Counted from the first letter of the stretch, positions 45,298 through 53,760 are shown. The stretch is 64,000 nucleotides of DNA from Clostridiales bacterium (GCA_018365455.1 JAGZJZ010000015.1:1-64000), one strand, 5' to 3'. Notes: a model not told the origin generated them from the sequence alone. A program made the numbers and translations.

Positions 45298-47607
45298 ATG
45301 AATAGAGAAGTAAGCCATATAACCAGGGTGGTGATAACGCCGGACGGAAAGCTTAGAGCGCCTGGAATGGCAATTGTGAGCAGGAAAGATTATGAAACGG
45401 TGGTACAGGATCAAAATACTAAGGAAGAGATCTCCTTTACTTATGGAGGCGATCCTGTTATTACACAACAAGGTTTTGAATTTCGAAACCGGGAAATTTT
45501 CCAGTATGTGATTGAAGGGAAAAAAGCTAAAATTATAACAAAGAAAACCATTGACGGTGAGCGTTCTTTTATTGAAAATGCTGCCAGTGTCAAGGTGGGC
45601 GATGCTTTTTCGGGAGTTCTTAAATTTGAGATCGGGGAAGATGAGGCCATCTACGGACTGGGTCAGCAGGAGCAGGGAAAATATAATTACCGCGGCGTGA
45701 AAGAATACCTCTATCAGAATAATATGCAGATTCCTATGCCGGTATTTTTGTCTTCCAAAGGATATGCGATTCTTTGCGATGCAGACTGTCTCATGACTTA
45801 CGAAGAGGCAGATAATATTATTACCCTGAATTTTGATGCGGTAGATCAGATTGCATATTATGTAATTACAGGAGATCATTTTGATGACCTGATTGCAGGT
45901 ATCCGGGAACTTACCGGAACTGCAGTCATGCTGCCACGCTGGGCATATGGCTATGTTCAGTCCAGAGAACGCTATATTACGCAGCAGGACATCTTAGATA
46001 CCCGGGAGGAATTTGAAAAACGTGATATCCCTGTTTCATGCCTGGTTTTAGACTGGAAATCCTGGGCAGAGGGACAATGGGGGAATAAATTTGTTGACAA
46101 AGAACGCTTTCCCGATTTAAAAGATATGACGGACAAACTCCATGAGAAGGATACGGCTTTTATGATTTCTATCTGGCCAAATATGAATAAAGGCTGTGAT
46201 AACAATCAGGAAATGCTGGATGCCGGCAAGTTGTTGGCAAACCTTTCTACTTATGATGCTTTTGATCCTGAAGCGAGAGATCTGTACTGGAAGCAGTGTG
46301 AAGAGGAATTATTTAAATCCGGGGTAGATGCGTGGTGGTGTGATTCCACAGAACCCTTTACTCCTGACTGGAATGGCCTGGAAAAGCGTGCAGAAGAGGA
46401 ACGTTATGAGCTTGCAAGAGAGAATCTGACAAGATATTTTGATGCGAGAAAAGCAAATAACTATGCACTTGTACATGCTAAAGGAATTTATGAGCATCAG
46501 AGGGCGGCTAGTAATAAAATAAGGGTAGCGAACCTGACTCGTTCCGGTTCACTGTCCATCCAGCAGTACGGTACCATTTTATGGTCGGGAGACATCATGG
46601 CAACCTGGGATGTATTCCGGAATCAGATCGCAGAGGGATTAAGCATGTGTATGTCTGGAATTCCCTACTGGACATTGGATATCGGGGCATTTTTTGCAGG
46701 CTCCACGCAGGGATTCAGGCGTTTTTGCGGCACAGAAGAAGGAGAAGCGCCCTGGTTCTGGCATGGCCTTTTCGAAAAAGGAACGGATGATTTTGGATAT
46801 CGTGAATTGTATACCAGATGGCTGCAGTTTGGCACCTTCCTTCCGGTTATGCGTTCTCATGGAACCGATACCTTGCGGGAGCCATGGTATTTTGGAGAGC
46901 AGGGAACAAAATATTACGATACAATCGTGGAATATATCAAGCTGCGTTATGAAATGCTTCCATATACATATTCATTGGCGCATAAGGTTGAGTCAGAAGA
47001 TTATACCATATTCCGCAGCCTGATGTTTGATTTTGGCAAGGATATTCATGTGCAGGAAATATCCGGGGAATTTATGTATGGTCCTTCTTATCTGGTTTGT
47101 CCGGTGACCCAGGCTATGGAATATGGTCCGGAAAATACGAAACTGGATGGGAAGACCACCTGGAATGTTTACCTCCCGGAAGGATGCAGCTGGTATCACG
47201 CAAAGTTGAAAAAGGCTTATATGGGCGGACAGAATGTAGAAGTGGAAGCACCTGTAAACTGGCAGCCGGTATTTATAAAAGCGGGTTCCATTCTGCCGTT
47301 AAGTAAAAAAAATACAAAGGATGGCGTGGCAGATACCATCGAAGTCTACGAGGGACAAGACGGCAGTTTTGAATACTATCTGGACAATGGTGTGGATTAT
47401 CAATACGAAGAAGGAAATTTTGCTCGAATTCCGATGCGTTATGAAGATAAGGAAAAATTGGTCATAATGGAGAATGTTCAGGGAACTTATTCTTATCCCC
47501 GGGAATTGCATGTGAAGTTTTTCCGATTGGATGGTGAGGTGTCTGGAAAACATATTTGTTATGAAGGTAAGGAGATCCATATAAGCTTTTCTGATATAAA
47601 AGAATAA
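45298..47607 (+). CDS. Family 31 glycoside hydrolase (alpha-glucosidase/alpha-xylosidase type)
   Basis: This GH31 enzyme of about 769 residues is the last gene of the glycan operon. The N-terminal beta-sandwich carries YGLGQQEQGKYNYRG. The barrel has the nucleophile D349 in WWCDSTEP, and further on SGDI, WTLDIGAFF and RFCGTEEG. Members with W-x-C-D-x-T-E-P include alpha-xylosidases and some alpha-glucosidases. The fucose- and galactose-releasing neighbours would fit an alpha-xylosidase acting on fucogalacto-xyloglucan, but that is inference. AAGGG before ATG 45298 sets the start. The longer frame from GTG 45229 runs through the upstream hairpin and is unlikely. Confidence 0.9.
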   Translation: MNREVSHITRVVITPDGKLRAPGMAIVSRKDYETVVQDQNTKEEISFTYGGDPVITQQGFEFRNREIFQYVIEGKKAKIITKKTIDGERSFIENAASVKVGDAFSGVLKFEIGEDEAIYGLGQQEQGKYNYRGVKEYLYQNNMQIPMPVFLSSKGYAILCDADCLMTYEEADNIITLNFDAVDQIAYYVITGDHFDDLIAGIRELTGTAVMLPRWAYGYVQSRERYITQQDILDTREEFEKRDIPVSCLVLDWKSWAEGQWGNKFVDKERFPDLKDMTDKLHEKDTAFMISIWPNMNKGCDNNQEMLDAGKLLANLSTYDAFDPEARDLYWKQCEEELFKSGVDAWWCDSTEPFTPDWNGLEKRAEEERYELARENLTRYFDARKANNYALVHAKGIYEHQRAASNKIRVANLTRSGSLSIQQYGTILWSGDIMATWDVFRNQIAEGLSMCMSGIPYWTLDIGAFFAGSTQGFRRFCGTEEGEAPWFWHGLFEKGTDDFGYRELYTRWLQFGTFLPVMRSHGTDTLREPWYFGEQGTKYYDTIVEYIKLRYEMLPYTYSLAHKVESEDYTIFRSLMFDFGKDIHVQEISGEFMYGPSYLVCPVTQAMEYGPENTKLDGKTTWNVYLPEGCSWYHAKLKKAYMGGQNVEVEAPVNWQPVFIKAGSILPLSKKNTKDGVADTIEVYEGQDGSFEYYLDNGVDYQYEEGNFARIPMRYEDKEKLVIMENVQGTYSYPRELHVKFFRLDGEVSGKHICYEGKEIHISFSDIKE

Positions 47608-47615
47608 TAATTGAA

Positions 47616-47644
47616 TTGACAATTTTATTAGTGGGTGTTATCCT
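47616..47644 (+). promoter_or_regulatory. Promoter of the relic antitoxin RNA, copy 3
   Basis: Consensus TTGACA, a 17-bp spacer and TATCCT occur nine bases after the GH31 stop. With the terminator at 47707-47740 this would give an RNA of about 90 nt, laid out like the antitoxins at 7.7 and 8.1 kb. Confidence 0.55.
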
Positions 47645-47650
47645 ATTTGT

Positions 47651-47740
47651 ATAAAAGGAATAACCGCTCGTGTATGGCAGTTTTCCTCAATATGTTTGAT
47701 AAAAAACTACCCTGTTTTACGAGAACAGGGTAGTTTTTAT
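47651..47740 (+). ncRNA. Predicted antisense RNA of a decayed third toxin-antitoxin module
   Basis: The bounds come from the promoter at 47616-47644 and the terminator stem CTACCCTGTT / AACAGGGTAG with its T-run (47707-47740). The 3' end touches the end of a toxin-like frame on the other strand, as in the two intact modules. The sequence itself is not similar to those copies. The same hairpin may also terminate the GH31 operon. Confidence 0.5.
47707..47740. terminator. Bidirectional terminator after the glycan operon
   Basis: A ten-base perfect stem, CTACCCTGTT and AACAGGGTAG, is flanked by A-runs upstream and T-runs downstream, so it can stop the GH31 operon and the opposing minus-strand cluster. 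Confidence 0.85.
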
Positions 47741-47799
47741 TTTTTCTTGTCTATATAGCCAAGGAGTGTCAATAAAAACCCGCCAAATAGTAACAATAT
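47737..47799 (-). pseudogene. Relic of a type I toxin, C-terminal part
   Basis: On the minus strand one frame reads LLLFGGFLLTLLGYIDKKK and then stops, the same layout as the intact toxins (hydrophobic core, then YID and a basic tail). The N-terminal charged segment and ATG are missing, and an in-frame TGA lies 12 bases upstream. A TTG start with AAGG six bases before it is possible but weak. The end of the neighbouring DUF5692-like gene abuts it, consistent with an insertion or deletion that cut the toxin 5' half. Confidence 0.55.
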
Positions 47800-47804
47800 C
47801 TGCC

Positions 47805-48788
47805 TTATTCAGCCAAAGCTTTTACTTCCTGATACTTCTGTAAATCCACGTACAATTCCTGCGTATAAGGATTACGTTTTGTTTTTCGTATTCTATAAAT
47901 CATATAGACCAGTACGGCTGCATTTGCTGTCAGTGCCAGGGCACTTACGATATTATAAATGACCGGATTATAAGTAGAGTTTACGCGGAACATACTGTTA
48001 TCCTGAAATGCAGGGAATGTCTGAGCGAACATACACCACAGAGCCAGGGTATGTGCCCGGTGTTGAAGCCACGCGCCTTTGCCCAGAGTAAAGGCACAGA
48101 CGGTAGGAGCCAGCAACAATGCGAATCCGCAATACCAGGCATGATGGGGCAGACAATTATAGGTATATGCAAAATTCCACAGATCATAGGCAATGATCCA
48201 GAACCACAGCATATCCGGCCACAGCATATCCCTGCTGCCGTCTTTTTTTGTTTTCTTCCGAACGCAGATTCCTATCCAGCCGCTGATTGTTATAATATTT
48301 AAAATACCGGCTGCAGCATTCATGTAATTCCACGGTCCTCCCAGCAGTTCATAAAAAGTACCGGTTGTACCTTTTTCTAATACGTTGGTAAGAGCAGGGA
48401 ATGTCATTCCAACTTCAATATCTCTTGCACAAGCTTCTAAAATATTGATTGCAAGGATCAGCGGTGGAAAACAAAGAGCGATCTTGTTATCACTAAGCCG
48501 CCATTCTCTACCTTGTTTATCTTTTCCCTTTACGTAACGTATGCACCAGAAACCAATACATCCGGCGGTGGAAGAGTAGACTTTTGCCAGATGAAACCAG
48601 TCCGTATAAGACTGACCTTTTAGTGCCGTAAACCATAAAATTGTCAGACCTATGGGCAGAATAACAAAACAAAAAAATCCTGCCTTTTGAAATCTTCTTG
48701 ATATTTCATTCAAAAGAAATAAAATGATAAATACTAACAGCCATACTGCCCACATCATTGGGGCAGAACTCCCATTAAATGTAAACAT
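47805..48788 (-). CDS. DUF5692-like integral membrane protein
   Basis: This membrane protein of about 327 residues has roughly eight hydrophobic segments, including MMWAVWLLVFIILFLLNEI near the start. It looks like a family of uncharacterised Firmicute proteins annotated as DUF5692, though that is recall from overall pattern rather than a search. Conserved-looking polar stretches are DWFHLAKVYSSTAGCIGFW and NCLPHHAWYCGFALLLAPT, with His/Cys residues in a membrane context. GGAGGG before ATG 48788 fixes the start. It is the last gene of the hypB-oxidoreductase-hypA operon, 43 bp after hypA. A redox or metal-linked membrane role is conceivable but unproven. Confidence 0.75.
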   Translation of the reverse strand: MFTFNGSSAPMMWAVWLLVFIILFLLNEISRRFQKAGFFCFVILPIGLTILWFTALKGQSYTDWFHLAKVYSSTAGCIGFWCIRYVKGKDKQGREWRLSDNKIALCFPPLILAINILEACARDIEVGMTFPALTNVLEKGTTGTFYELLGGPWNYMNAAAGILNIITISGWIGICVRKKTKKDGSRDMLWPDMLWFWIIAYDLWNFAYTYNCLPHHAWYCGFALLLAPTVCAFTLGKGAWLQHRAHTLALWCMFAQTFPAFQDNSMFRVNSTYNPVIYNIVSALALTANAAVLVYMIYRIRKTKRNPYTQELYVDLQKYQEVKALAE

Positions 48789-48831
48789 ATTTTCCCTCCA
48801 TCCATATTGCATGTTCTATCTAAAATTCCTG

Positions 48832-49200
48832 TTAAATTTCTTCCTCATCCGGTTCAAATACCTGTATTTCTCTGATGTTTAATTCCTGTCCGGTTACCAT
48901 AACGCATTCCGGTGAACCGCAGTCCGGACAGACTTTACCCCTGTTCAGATATTCATATAGGTTACCGCATGCTTTGCACCGAACAGTTGCCACAATGATT
49001 TCCACGTCTAATTCTGCATCTTTTAGATCGGTGCCATCTATAGCGGCAGGCCAGCAATCTTTCAGATATTTGGGTACGATAGTGGATGCTTCGCCTACTT
49101 CCACAACCACAGCTGCGATATCCGGTAATGCCAGCAGGTTCTCCACAGCTGCCAGTTCTACTCTTTTTACAATTTCAAATACAATCCCCAGCTCGTGCAT
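48832..49200 (-). CDS. hypA: Hydrogenase/nickel maturation protein HypA
   Basis: HypA (122 residues) is a small nickel chaperone that works with HypB. The N-terminal MHE carries the nickel ligand H2. The zinc site is two CxxC pairs, CKAC and CPDC, in the C-terminal half. The extra acidic tail ends DEEEI. The gene starts ten bases after the oxidoreductase stop and belongs to the same minus-strand operon. No hydrogenase structural genes or other hyp genes (hypC-F) are in the window, so its client is unknown. It could serve a NiFe hydrogenase or another nickel enzyme encoded elsewhere. Confidence 0.92.
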   Translation of the reverse strand: MHELGIVFEIVKRVELAAVENLLALPDIAAVVVEVGEASTIVPKYLKDCWPAAIDGTDLKDAELDVEIIVATVRCKACGNLYEYLNRGKVCPDCGSPECVMVTGQELNIREIQVFEPDEEEI

Positions 49201-49210
49201 AGCCCACCAA

Positions 49211-51958
49211 TTACTTTCCGCTCAGGGCACGTTTCACCTTTTTAATTGCAATCCTGCCCTTTCGCTTAACAATCTGTTTTACTACCACCGGTTTCATCTC
49301 TGTAAATTCCACTCCCTTTCCGTCATAGCGGCGTTCCAGGTGTATGGCATCAAATTTACATTTAGTAGTACACTGCCCGCAGCCCACACACATATACTCA
49401 TCTACCAGTGTAACTCCGCAGCCTAGACATCTGGAAGTTTCTTTTTGAAGCTGTTCCTGGGTAAATGTTCCTCTCAGGTCCCGGAAAGTTGCTTCAGACT
49501 TTAAGGATGAATCCAGTGTATCCGGTTTCTGCCTGGGCGTGTGGTCGTAGTTTTCCAGGATAGCCTGTTCCCGGTTCAGTTCTTTATAATCCCGCCGGTC
49601 CCGTCCGTTTACCAGTGACTGCCCGGGATGTACAAACCGGTGAATGGATATAGCGCCCTGTTTGCCCGCTGCAATTGCGTCTATAGCAAACTTTGGACCC
49701 GTGAAGCAGTCGCCCCCTGTAAATACATCCGCCTGTCCGGTCTGGTAGGTGAAGCCATCTGCCTGAACTGTCATATTCCTATTGAATACTGCCGATGCAT
49801 CCTTTAAGAGATCACCCCACTGAATGGACTGACCAACCGTAACTAAGATATTGTCTGCTTTCACAGTTATACAGTCGTTCTCATCATACTTGGGAGCAAA
49901 GCGATTATTTTCGTCAAAGACTGAAATGCACCTCATGAATTCCACGCCTACCGCTTTTCCATCTTCCGTAAGTATTTTTTTTGGCCCCCAGGAATTGTTG
50001 AGTACAATCTTTTCCTCCTCTGCTTCTTCTATTTCTTCTTCAGATGCGGGCATTAAATCCCTGGATTCCAGGCAATACATCTGGACATCGCAGGAGCCTG
50101 TACGGACTGCACTACGTGCCACATCAATGGCGACATTTCCTCCGCCGATGACAATTGTCTTACCGGAAAGTGTTAATTCTTCACCGGAATTTACCTTTTT
50201 CAGGAATTCAATACCGGTAGTGACTCCCAGGGCCGATTCCCCTTCAATGCCCAGTTTTCGTGCACCCTGGGCACCGATTGCCACATAGAAAGCATCATAG
50301 CCCTGTTCACGAAGCTGGTTCAGGGTGATATCTTTTCCTACTTCCACACCAGTCTGAAAGTGAACACCCATTTCTTCTAAAACAGCAATTTCTGCGTCTA
50401 CCACCTCTTTACCCAGCCGAAAAGCCGGGATACCCAATGTCAGCATTCCGCCCAGCTGCTGTTCTTTTTCATAAACGGTAATGGTATAGCCATCCAGTGC
50501 CAGAAAATAAGCACAGCTAAGGCCGGCAGGCCCAGCACCGATAATTGCAATTTTTTTGTGGGAATAGTCATGGCGTTTTTTCGGGATCAGTCGATGTTCT
50601 TCCTGTAATTCCTGGTCAGCTATAAACTTTTTGATTTCGTCAATTGCAATGGGTGAATCCACCTCGCCCCTGGTACATGCCTGCTCACAGCGACGGTTAC
50701 AGATCCGTCCGCAGACAGCAGGAAACGGGTTTTCCTTTTTAATCAGTTCCAGTGCTTCCTGATAGCGTCCCTGAGCTGCTAACTTTATGTATCCCTGAAT
50801 TCCAATGTGGGCGGGACAGCTTGTTTTGCATGGAGAAGTTCCGGAGTCCACCACATTTTCCCGGTTAGTCCGGTAATCGGGATTCCATTTATCCGGTGTC
50901 CATTCTTCATCCCTTGGAGTGGATACGGTGGTTATATCTGTGATAACTGGAGCCTTAGAACAAAGCTTTTGTCCAAGCTTCAAAGCATTCACCGGGCAGT
51001 TTTCCACACACTGACCGCAGGCAACACATTTGTCAGGATCCACTTTTGATACATAATTAGAACGGATCATATCGACATTTTTGAACATTTCGGCGGTTCG
51101 CATAGAGAGACAGCCGCACCCACAGCAGTTACAGATCGCATGGGTCTTGCCCGAACCATCGGTATTAGGAATTTCATGCATTAGTCCGTTTTCTTCTGCG
51201 CGTCGAATAATATCAAAGGCTTCCTCCCTGGTAATCTGCCGTGCACGGCCTGTTCGGATATAATATTCTGCAGCATGACCCATCTGTATGCACATATCTT
51301 CTTTTAAATGTCCGCAGCCTTCTCCCATGACTTCCCGGTCGGTACGGCAGGAACAGTCTGATACCGAAAAAATATCATTTTCATTCAGATACCTGGAAAT
51401 CTCTTCATAATCCGCCTTCCTGCTTTCGCCGTCAATGGCTGATTCGATAGGAATAACACGCATAAGTCCAACGCCTACAGGAAAAGAACCGGAGCTCATG
51501 GGACCGCGGACACGACCATAAGCCTCCATGGCGTAGCTGACAATGGGATAGTTCTTAATATTATCACGGTTATTTACGATCATCTCCATCGTTCCGGGAA
51601 TCCATGTCTCTGTCCAGAAAGTATCCTCGCCATTGATGTTATTTACAAAACAGGCACCATATACCGCCAGCTTCATAAGCTGTTCATGGCAATATGCTTC
51701 CGGTTTTCCAAGGATGCGGGCAACTTCCCCAGCAGTTTTCTTCTCATAGGAGCCCAGAACAATTCCAACCTCGGCCATTTCATCATCCACACCGGCCTCC
51801 AGGATGACATATTCCGGGTCTGTCCATTGGATAGAGCCTTTCCCCCCGGGCTTTACACCTGCCTTTTTCCGTCCGATAATATTTGCAAGAGTCATAACCT
51901 TTTCGTTATACCGGCATTGATATCCGGGAGGGAATGCCATTTTAACTAAATTTTCCAT
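49211..51958 (-). CDS. Multidomain Fe-S/FAD oxidoreductase (GltD-like core)
   Basis: This cytoplasmic redox protein has about 915 residues. The N-terminal part (about 1-300) is a cysteine-rich domain with SDCSCRT, CGHLKEDMC and CNCCGCGC. Next comes a ferredoxin motif CVACGQCVENCP. The central glutamate synthase small-subunit-like module (about 380-800) begins with CKTSCPAHIGIQGYI and has the FAD motif GAGPAGLSCAYF and a second nucleotide site GGGNVAIDVA. The C-terminal segment carries CLGCG and CVGCGQCTTKC clusters. It likely moves electrons between a pyridine nucleotide and a low-potential partner. AAGGAG before ATG 51958 sets the start. It lies between hypB and hypA, an unusual context. Confidence 0.82.
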   Translation of the reverse strand: MENLVKMAFPPGYQCRYNEKVMTLANIIGRKKAGVKPGGKGSIQWTDPEYVILEAGVDDEMAEVGIVLGSYEKKTAGEVARILGKPEAYCHEQLMKLAVYGACFVNNINGEDTFWTETWIPGTMEMIVNNRDNIKNYPIVSYAMEAYGRVRGPMSSGSFPVGVGLMRVIPIESAIDGESRKADYEEISRYLNENDIFSVSDCSCRTDREVMGEGCGHLKEDMCIQMGHAAEYYIRTGRARQITREEAFDIIRRAEENGLMHEIPNTDGSGKTHAICNCCGCGCLSMRTAEMFKNVDMIRSNYVSKVDPDKCVACGQCVENCPVNALKLGQKLCSKAPVITDITTVSTPRDEEWTPDKWNPDYRTNRENVVDSGTSPCKTSCPAHIGIQGYIKLAAQGRYQEALELIKKENPFPAVCGRICNRRCEQACTRGEVDSPIAIDEIKKFIADQELQEEHRLIPKKRHDYSHKKIAIIGAGPAGLSCAYFLALDGYTITVYEKEQQLGGMLTLGIPAFRLGKEVVDAEIAVLEEMGVHFQTGVEVGKDITLNQLREQGYDAFYVAIGAQGARKLGIEGESALGVTTGIEFLKKVNSGEELTLSGKTIVIGGGNVAIDVARSAVRTGSCDVQMYCLESRDLMPASEEEIEEAEEEKIVLNNSWGPKKILTEDGKAVGVEFMRCISVFDENNRFAPKYDENDCITVKADNILVTVGQSIQWGDLLKDASAVFNRNMTVQADGFTYQTGQADVFTGGDCFTGPKFAIDAIAAGKQGAISIHRFVHPGQSLVNGRDRRDYKELNREQAILENYDHTPRQKPDTLDSSLKSEATFRDLRGTFTQEQLQKETSRCLGCGVTLVDEYMCVGCGQCTTKCKFDAIHLERRYDGKGVEFTEMKPVVVKQIVKRKGRIAIKKVKRALSGK

Positions 51959-51988
51959 ATGTTTCGCTCCTTCCATATTGATACCCCT

Positions 51989-52060
51989 GAATAGCACAAG
52001 ATGACTAGCACTCCATCCTGTCGCTATCATTACTGTCTGGATGGAGCACTTGTGCTATTC
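51989..52060. repeat. Long hairpin (family D) between hypB and the oxidoreductase gene
   Basis: The outer arms GAATAGCACAAG and CTTGTGCTATTC and the inner arms CTCCATCC and GGATGGAG form an extended stem. Read on the minus strand it lies in the 159-bp gap after hypB, ending about 30 bp before the oxidoreductase ATG. The outer arm matches the hairpin before GH31. It may tune expression of the downstream genes relative to hypB. Confidence 0.6.
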
Positions 52061-52117
52061 CTTAATTAGTAGTTTGAAATGTTTTTAGTTTTAATTTGTT
52101 ACATATTTAAAAGAGTA

Positions 52118-52783
52118 TTATTCCTCCAGCCATTTTGCCACCTGACCCAAAAGCCATTTGGTCCATTCTTCCATTCCTTCTCCGGTACGTGCAGATATGG
52201 GGATTATGATGATGTCTGGGTTTAATTTTTTTGCCCTCTTTTTGCAGGCTTCCAGATCAAAATCAAAATAGGGAAGCACGTCTATTTTATTGATCAGCAA
52301 AACATCACATACTTGAAACATCAGCGGGTATTTCAAAGGTTTGTCATCGCCTTCCGGAACGCTTAAAATCATGGCATTTTTCGCTGCTCCGGTGTCAAAT
52401 TCGGCTGGGCATACCAGGTTTCCCACGTTTTCCAAAATCGCCAGGTCGATATCCGCTGTATCCAGCGCTTCCAGGCCCTGTCTGGTCATTTCGGCATCCA
52501 GATGGCACATGCCTCCGGTATGAAGCTGTACCACTTTTACACCTGTTTTTGCAATGGTGAGGGCATCCACATCAGAGTCAATATCCGCTTCCATGACTCC
52601 TATTCGCATCTTCTCTTTCAGAGCTTCAATCGTTCCGGCCAGTGTAGTTGTTTTCCCGGAGCCTGGTGAAGACATCAGGTTCAAAAGAAATGTTTTTTCC
52701 TTTTTCATGCACTGCCGGAGCAAATCAGCCTGCTGGTTATTATTTGCAAAGATGCTTTGCTTAATTTCATAGACTTTTACCAT
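52118..52783 (-). CDS. hypB: Hydrogenase/nickel maturation GTPase HypB
   Basis: HypB (about 221 residues) is a GTPase that drives nickel insertion with HypA. The Walker A motif SSPGSGKT is at residues 38-45, the base motif NKID is present, and the metal site of the GTPase domain is seen in GGMCHLDAE together with NLVCPAEFD. It lacks the N-terminal CxxCGC nickel site and any histidine-rich stretch, so it should not store nickel. GGAGG lies seven or eight bases before ATG 52783, so the longer frame from 52798 is not used. It is the first gene of the minus-strand operon and is divergent from the GntR regulator. Confidence 0.95.
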   Translation of the reverse strand: MVKVYEIKQSIFANNNQQADLLRQCMKKEKTFLLNLMSSPGSGKTTTLAGTIEALKEKMRIGVMEADIDSDVDALTIAKTGVKVVQLHTGGMCHLDAEMTRQGLEALDTADIDLAILENVGNLVCPAEFDTGAAKNAMILSVPEGDDKPLKYPLMFQVCDVLLINKIDVLPYFDFDLEACKKRAKKLNPDIIIIPISARTGEGMEEWTKWLLGQVAKWLEE

Positions 52784-52821
52784 ATTCGCTTCCTCCATCC
52801 TTGTTTTTTTACTTTCTTTTT

Positions 52822-52834
52822 CTGGTTCAACCAG
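52822..52834. promoter_or_regulatory. Operator-like palindrome CTGGTTCAACCAG, site 1
   Basis: This is a perfect 6-1-6 palindrome 39 bp upstream of the hypB start. A near-identical copy lies 134 bp away beside the GntR start. The core TGGT-N3-ACCA fits the type of operator bound by FadR-subfamily GntR regulators, so autoregulation and control of hypB are likely. Confidence 0.75.
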
Positions 52835-52955
52835 GGTTTGTTATAATTATAACATTCTTACATGGAAGACGTCAATAATTACCATGATTAACGTCAATAT
52901 ACACAAAAATTGCTTGCTCAAATGTACAAATCCATGATATTATAATTTATATTAT

Positions 52956-52968
52956 CTGGTTCAACCAC
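52956..52968. promoter_or_regulatory. Operator-like palindrome, site 2, beside GntR
   Basis: CTGGTTCAACCAC differs from site 1 only in its last base. It lies 21 bp before the GntR ATG, between a TATAAT-like box near 52939 and the ribosome binding site, where a bound repressor would block the GntR gene's own transcription. Confidence 0.75.
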
Positions 52969-52989
52969 ATATGAAAGGTGTGAAGTAAA

Positions 52990-53694
52990 ATGTTTAAAAA
53001 ACTGGTATCACCTACGCTGAAAGAATTATTTATTCAGGAAATGGAAGGGATGATTTTATCAGGAGAGCTGGCAATCGGTGAGAAGCTGCCCCCGGAAAGG
53101 GAATTGGCTGGGAAGATGCAGATCAGCCGCTCAGTTGTAAATGACGGTATTGCAGAAATGGCAAGAAAGGGATTTTTGGAAATTATCCCACGGCAGGGAA
53201 CCTATATTGCTGATTTTCACAGAAATGGTACGCTGGATATCCTGGTCTCCATCATGACTTATAATGGTGGCAGGCTTCCCAGGGATGAAATTCGCTCCAT
53301 ACTGGAGCTGCGCGGTGTTCTGATGAAGTTTTCCCTGGAGTCGGCCATACCCAGGCTTACAGAAGAACAACTGGTACAGCTGACTGACCAGTGTGGGGCA
53401 TTTCGTCAGGCTGCCACCCCGGAAGCGGCAGCGGCAGCAATCTATGATTTTGACCATATGTTAAGCGGATTTTCCGGTAATACGCTGCTGCCACTGTTTT
53501 TCTGCTCATTCAAGGTTCCCATCACTGTTTTGTGGGAACGGTATTTTATGCGCCATGGAATGGACGGGATGCATAAAAGAAACATGGAATTATTAAAACA
53601 TATGGAAAATAAAGATATTGCGGCTGCGAAACAGGTCATAGATGAGTCTATTCGTTCTACTATAAGCGGAAGTACGGAGATTTATACCACATAA
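52990..53694 (+). CDS. GntR family regulator (FadR/FCD subfamily)
   Basis: This 234-residue regulator has an N-terminal winged helix with the GntR signature (GEKLPPERELAGKMQISRSV, then a recognition helix before GFLEIIPRQGTYI). An all-helical C-terminal effector domain of the FCD type follows (about 95-225). FCD members often bind carboxylic acids with a metal. The expected ligand-binding aspartate and histidines are partly seen (YDFDHML, MDGMHKRN). It diverges from hypB, and two matching palindromes in the shared 206-bp region are its likely operators. AAAGGTGTG precedes the ATG. Confidence 0.92.
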   Translation: MFKKLVSPTLKELFIQEMEGMILSGELAIGEKLPPERELAGKMQISRSVVNDGIAEMARKGFLEIIPRQGTYIADFHRNGTLDILVSIMTYNGGRLPRDEIRSILELRGVLMKFSLESAIPRLTEEQLVQLTDQCGAFRQAATPEAAAAAIYDFDHMLSGFSGNTLLPLFFCSFKVPITVLWERYFMRHGMDGMHKRNMELLKHMENKDIAAAKQVIDESIRSTISGSTEIYTT

Positions 53695-53697
53695 AAA

Positions 53698-53720
53698 ATG
53701 CGGCCGGTAAAAGGCCGCAT
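53698..53720. terminator. Hairpin between the GntR and kinase genes
   Basis: ATGCGGCC and GGCCGCAT form a perfect stem around GGTAAAA in the gap between two convergent genes. The T-run is poor, so it is a moderate terminator candidate. Confidence 0.6.
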
Positions 53721-53760
53721 CATCATCATTTTCTATTTTAAACAGGAGGAATGTCCAATT

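Noticed and set aside
51686..51949. Small plus-strand frames opposite the oxidoreductase gene
   Set aside because: They lie wholly within the coding region of a protein with clear Fe-S and FAD motifs and have no start signals.
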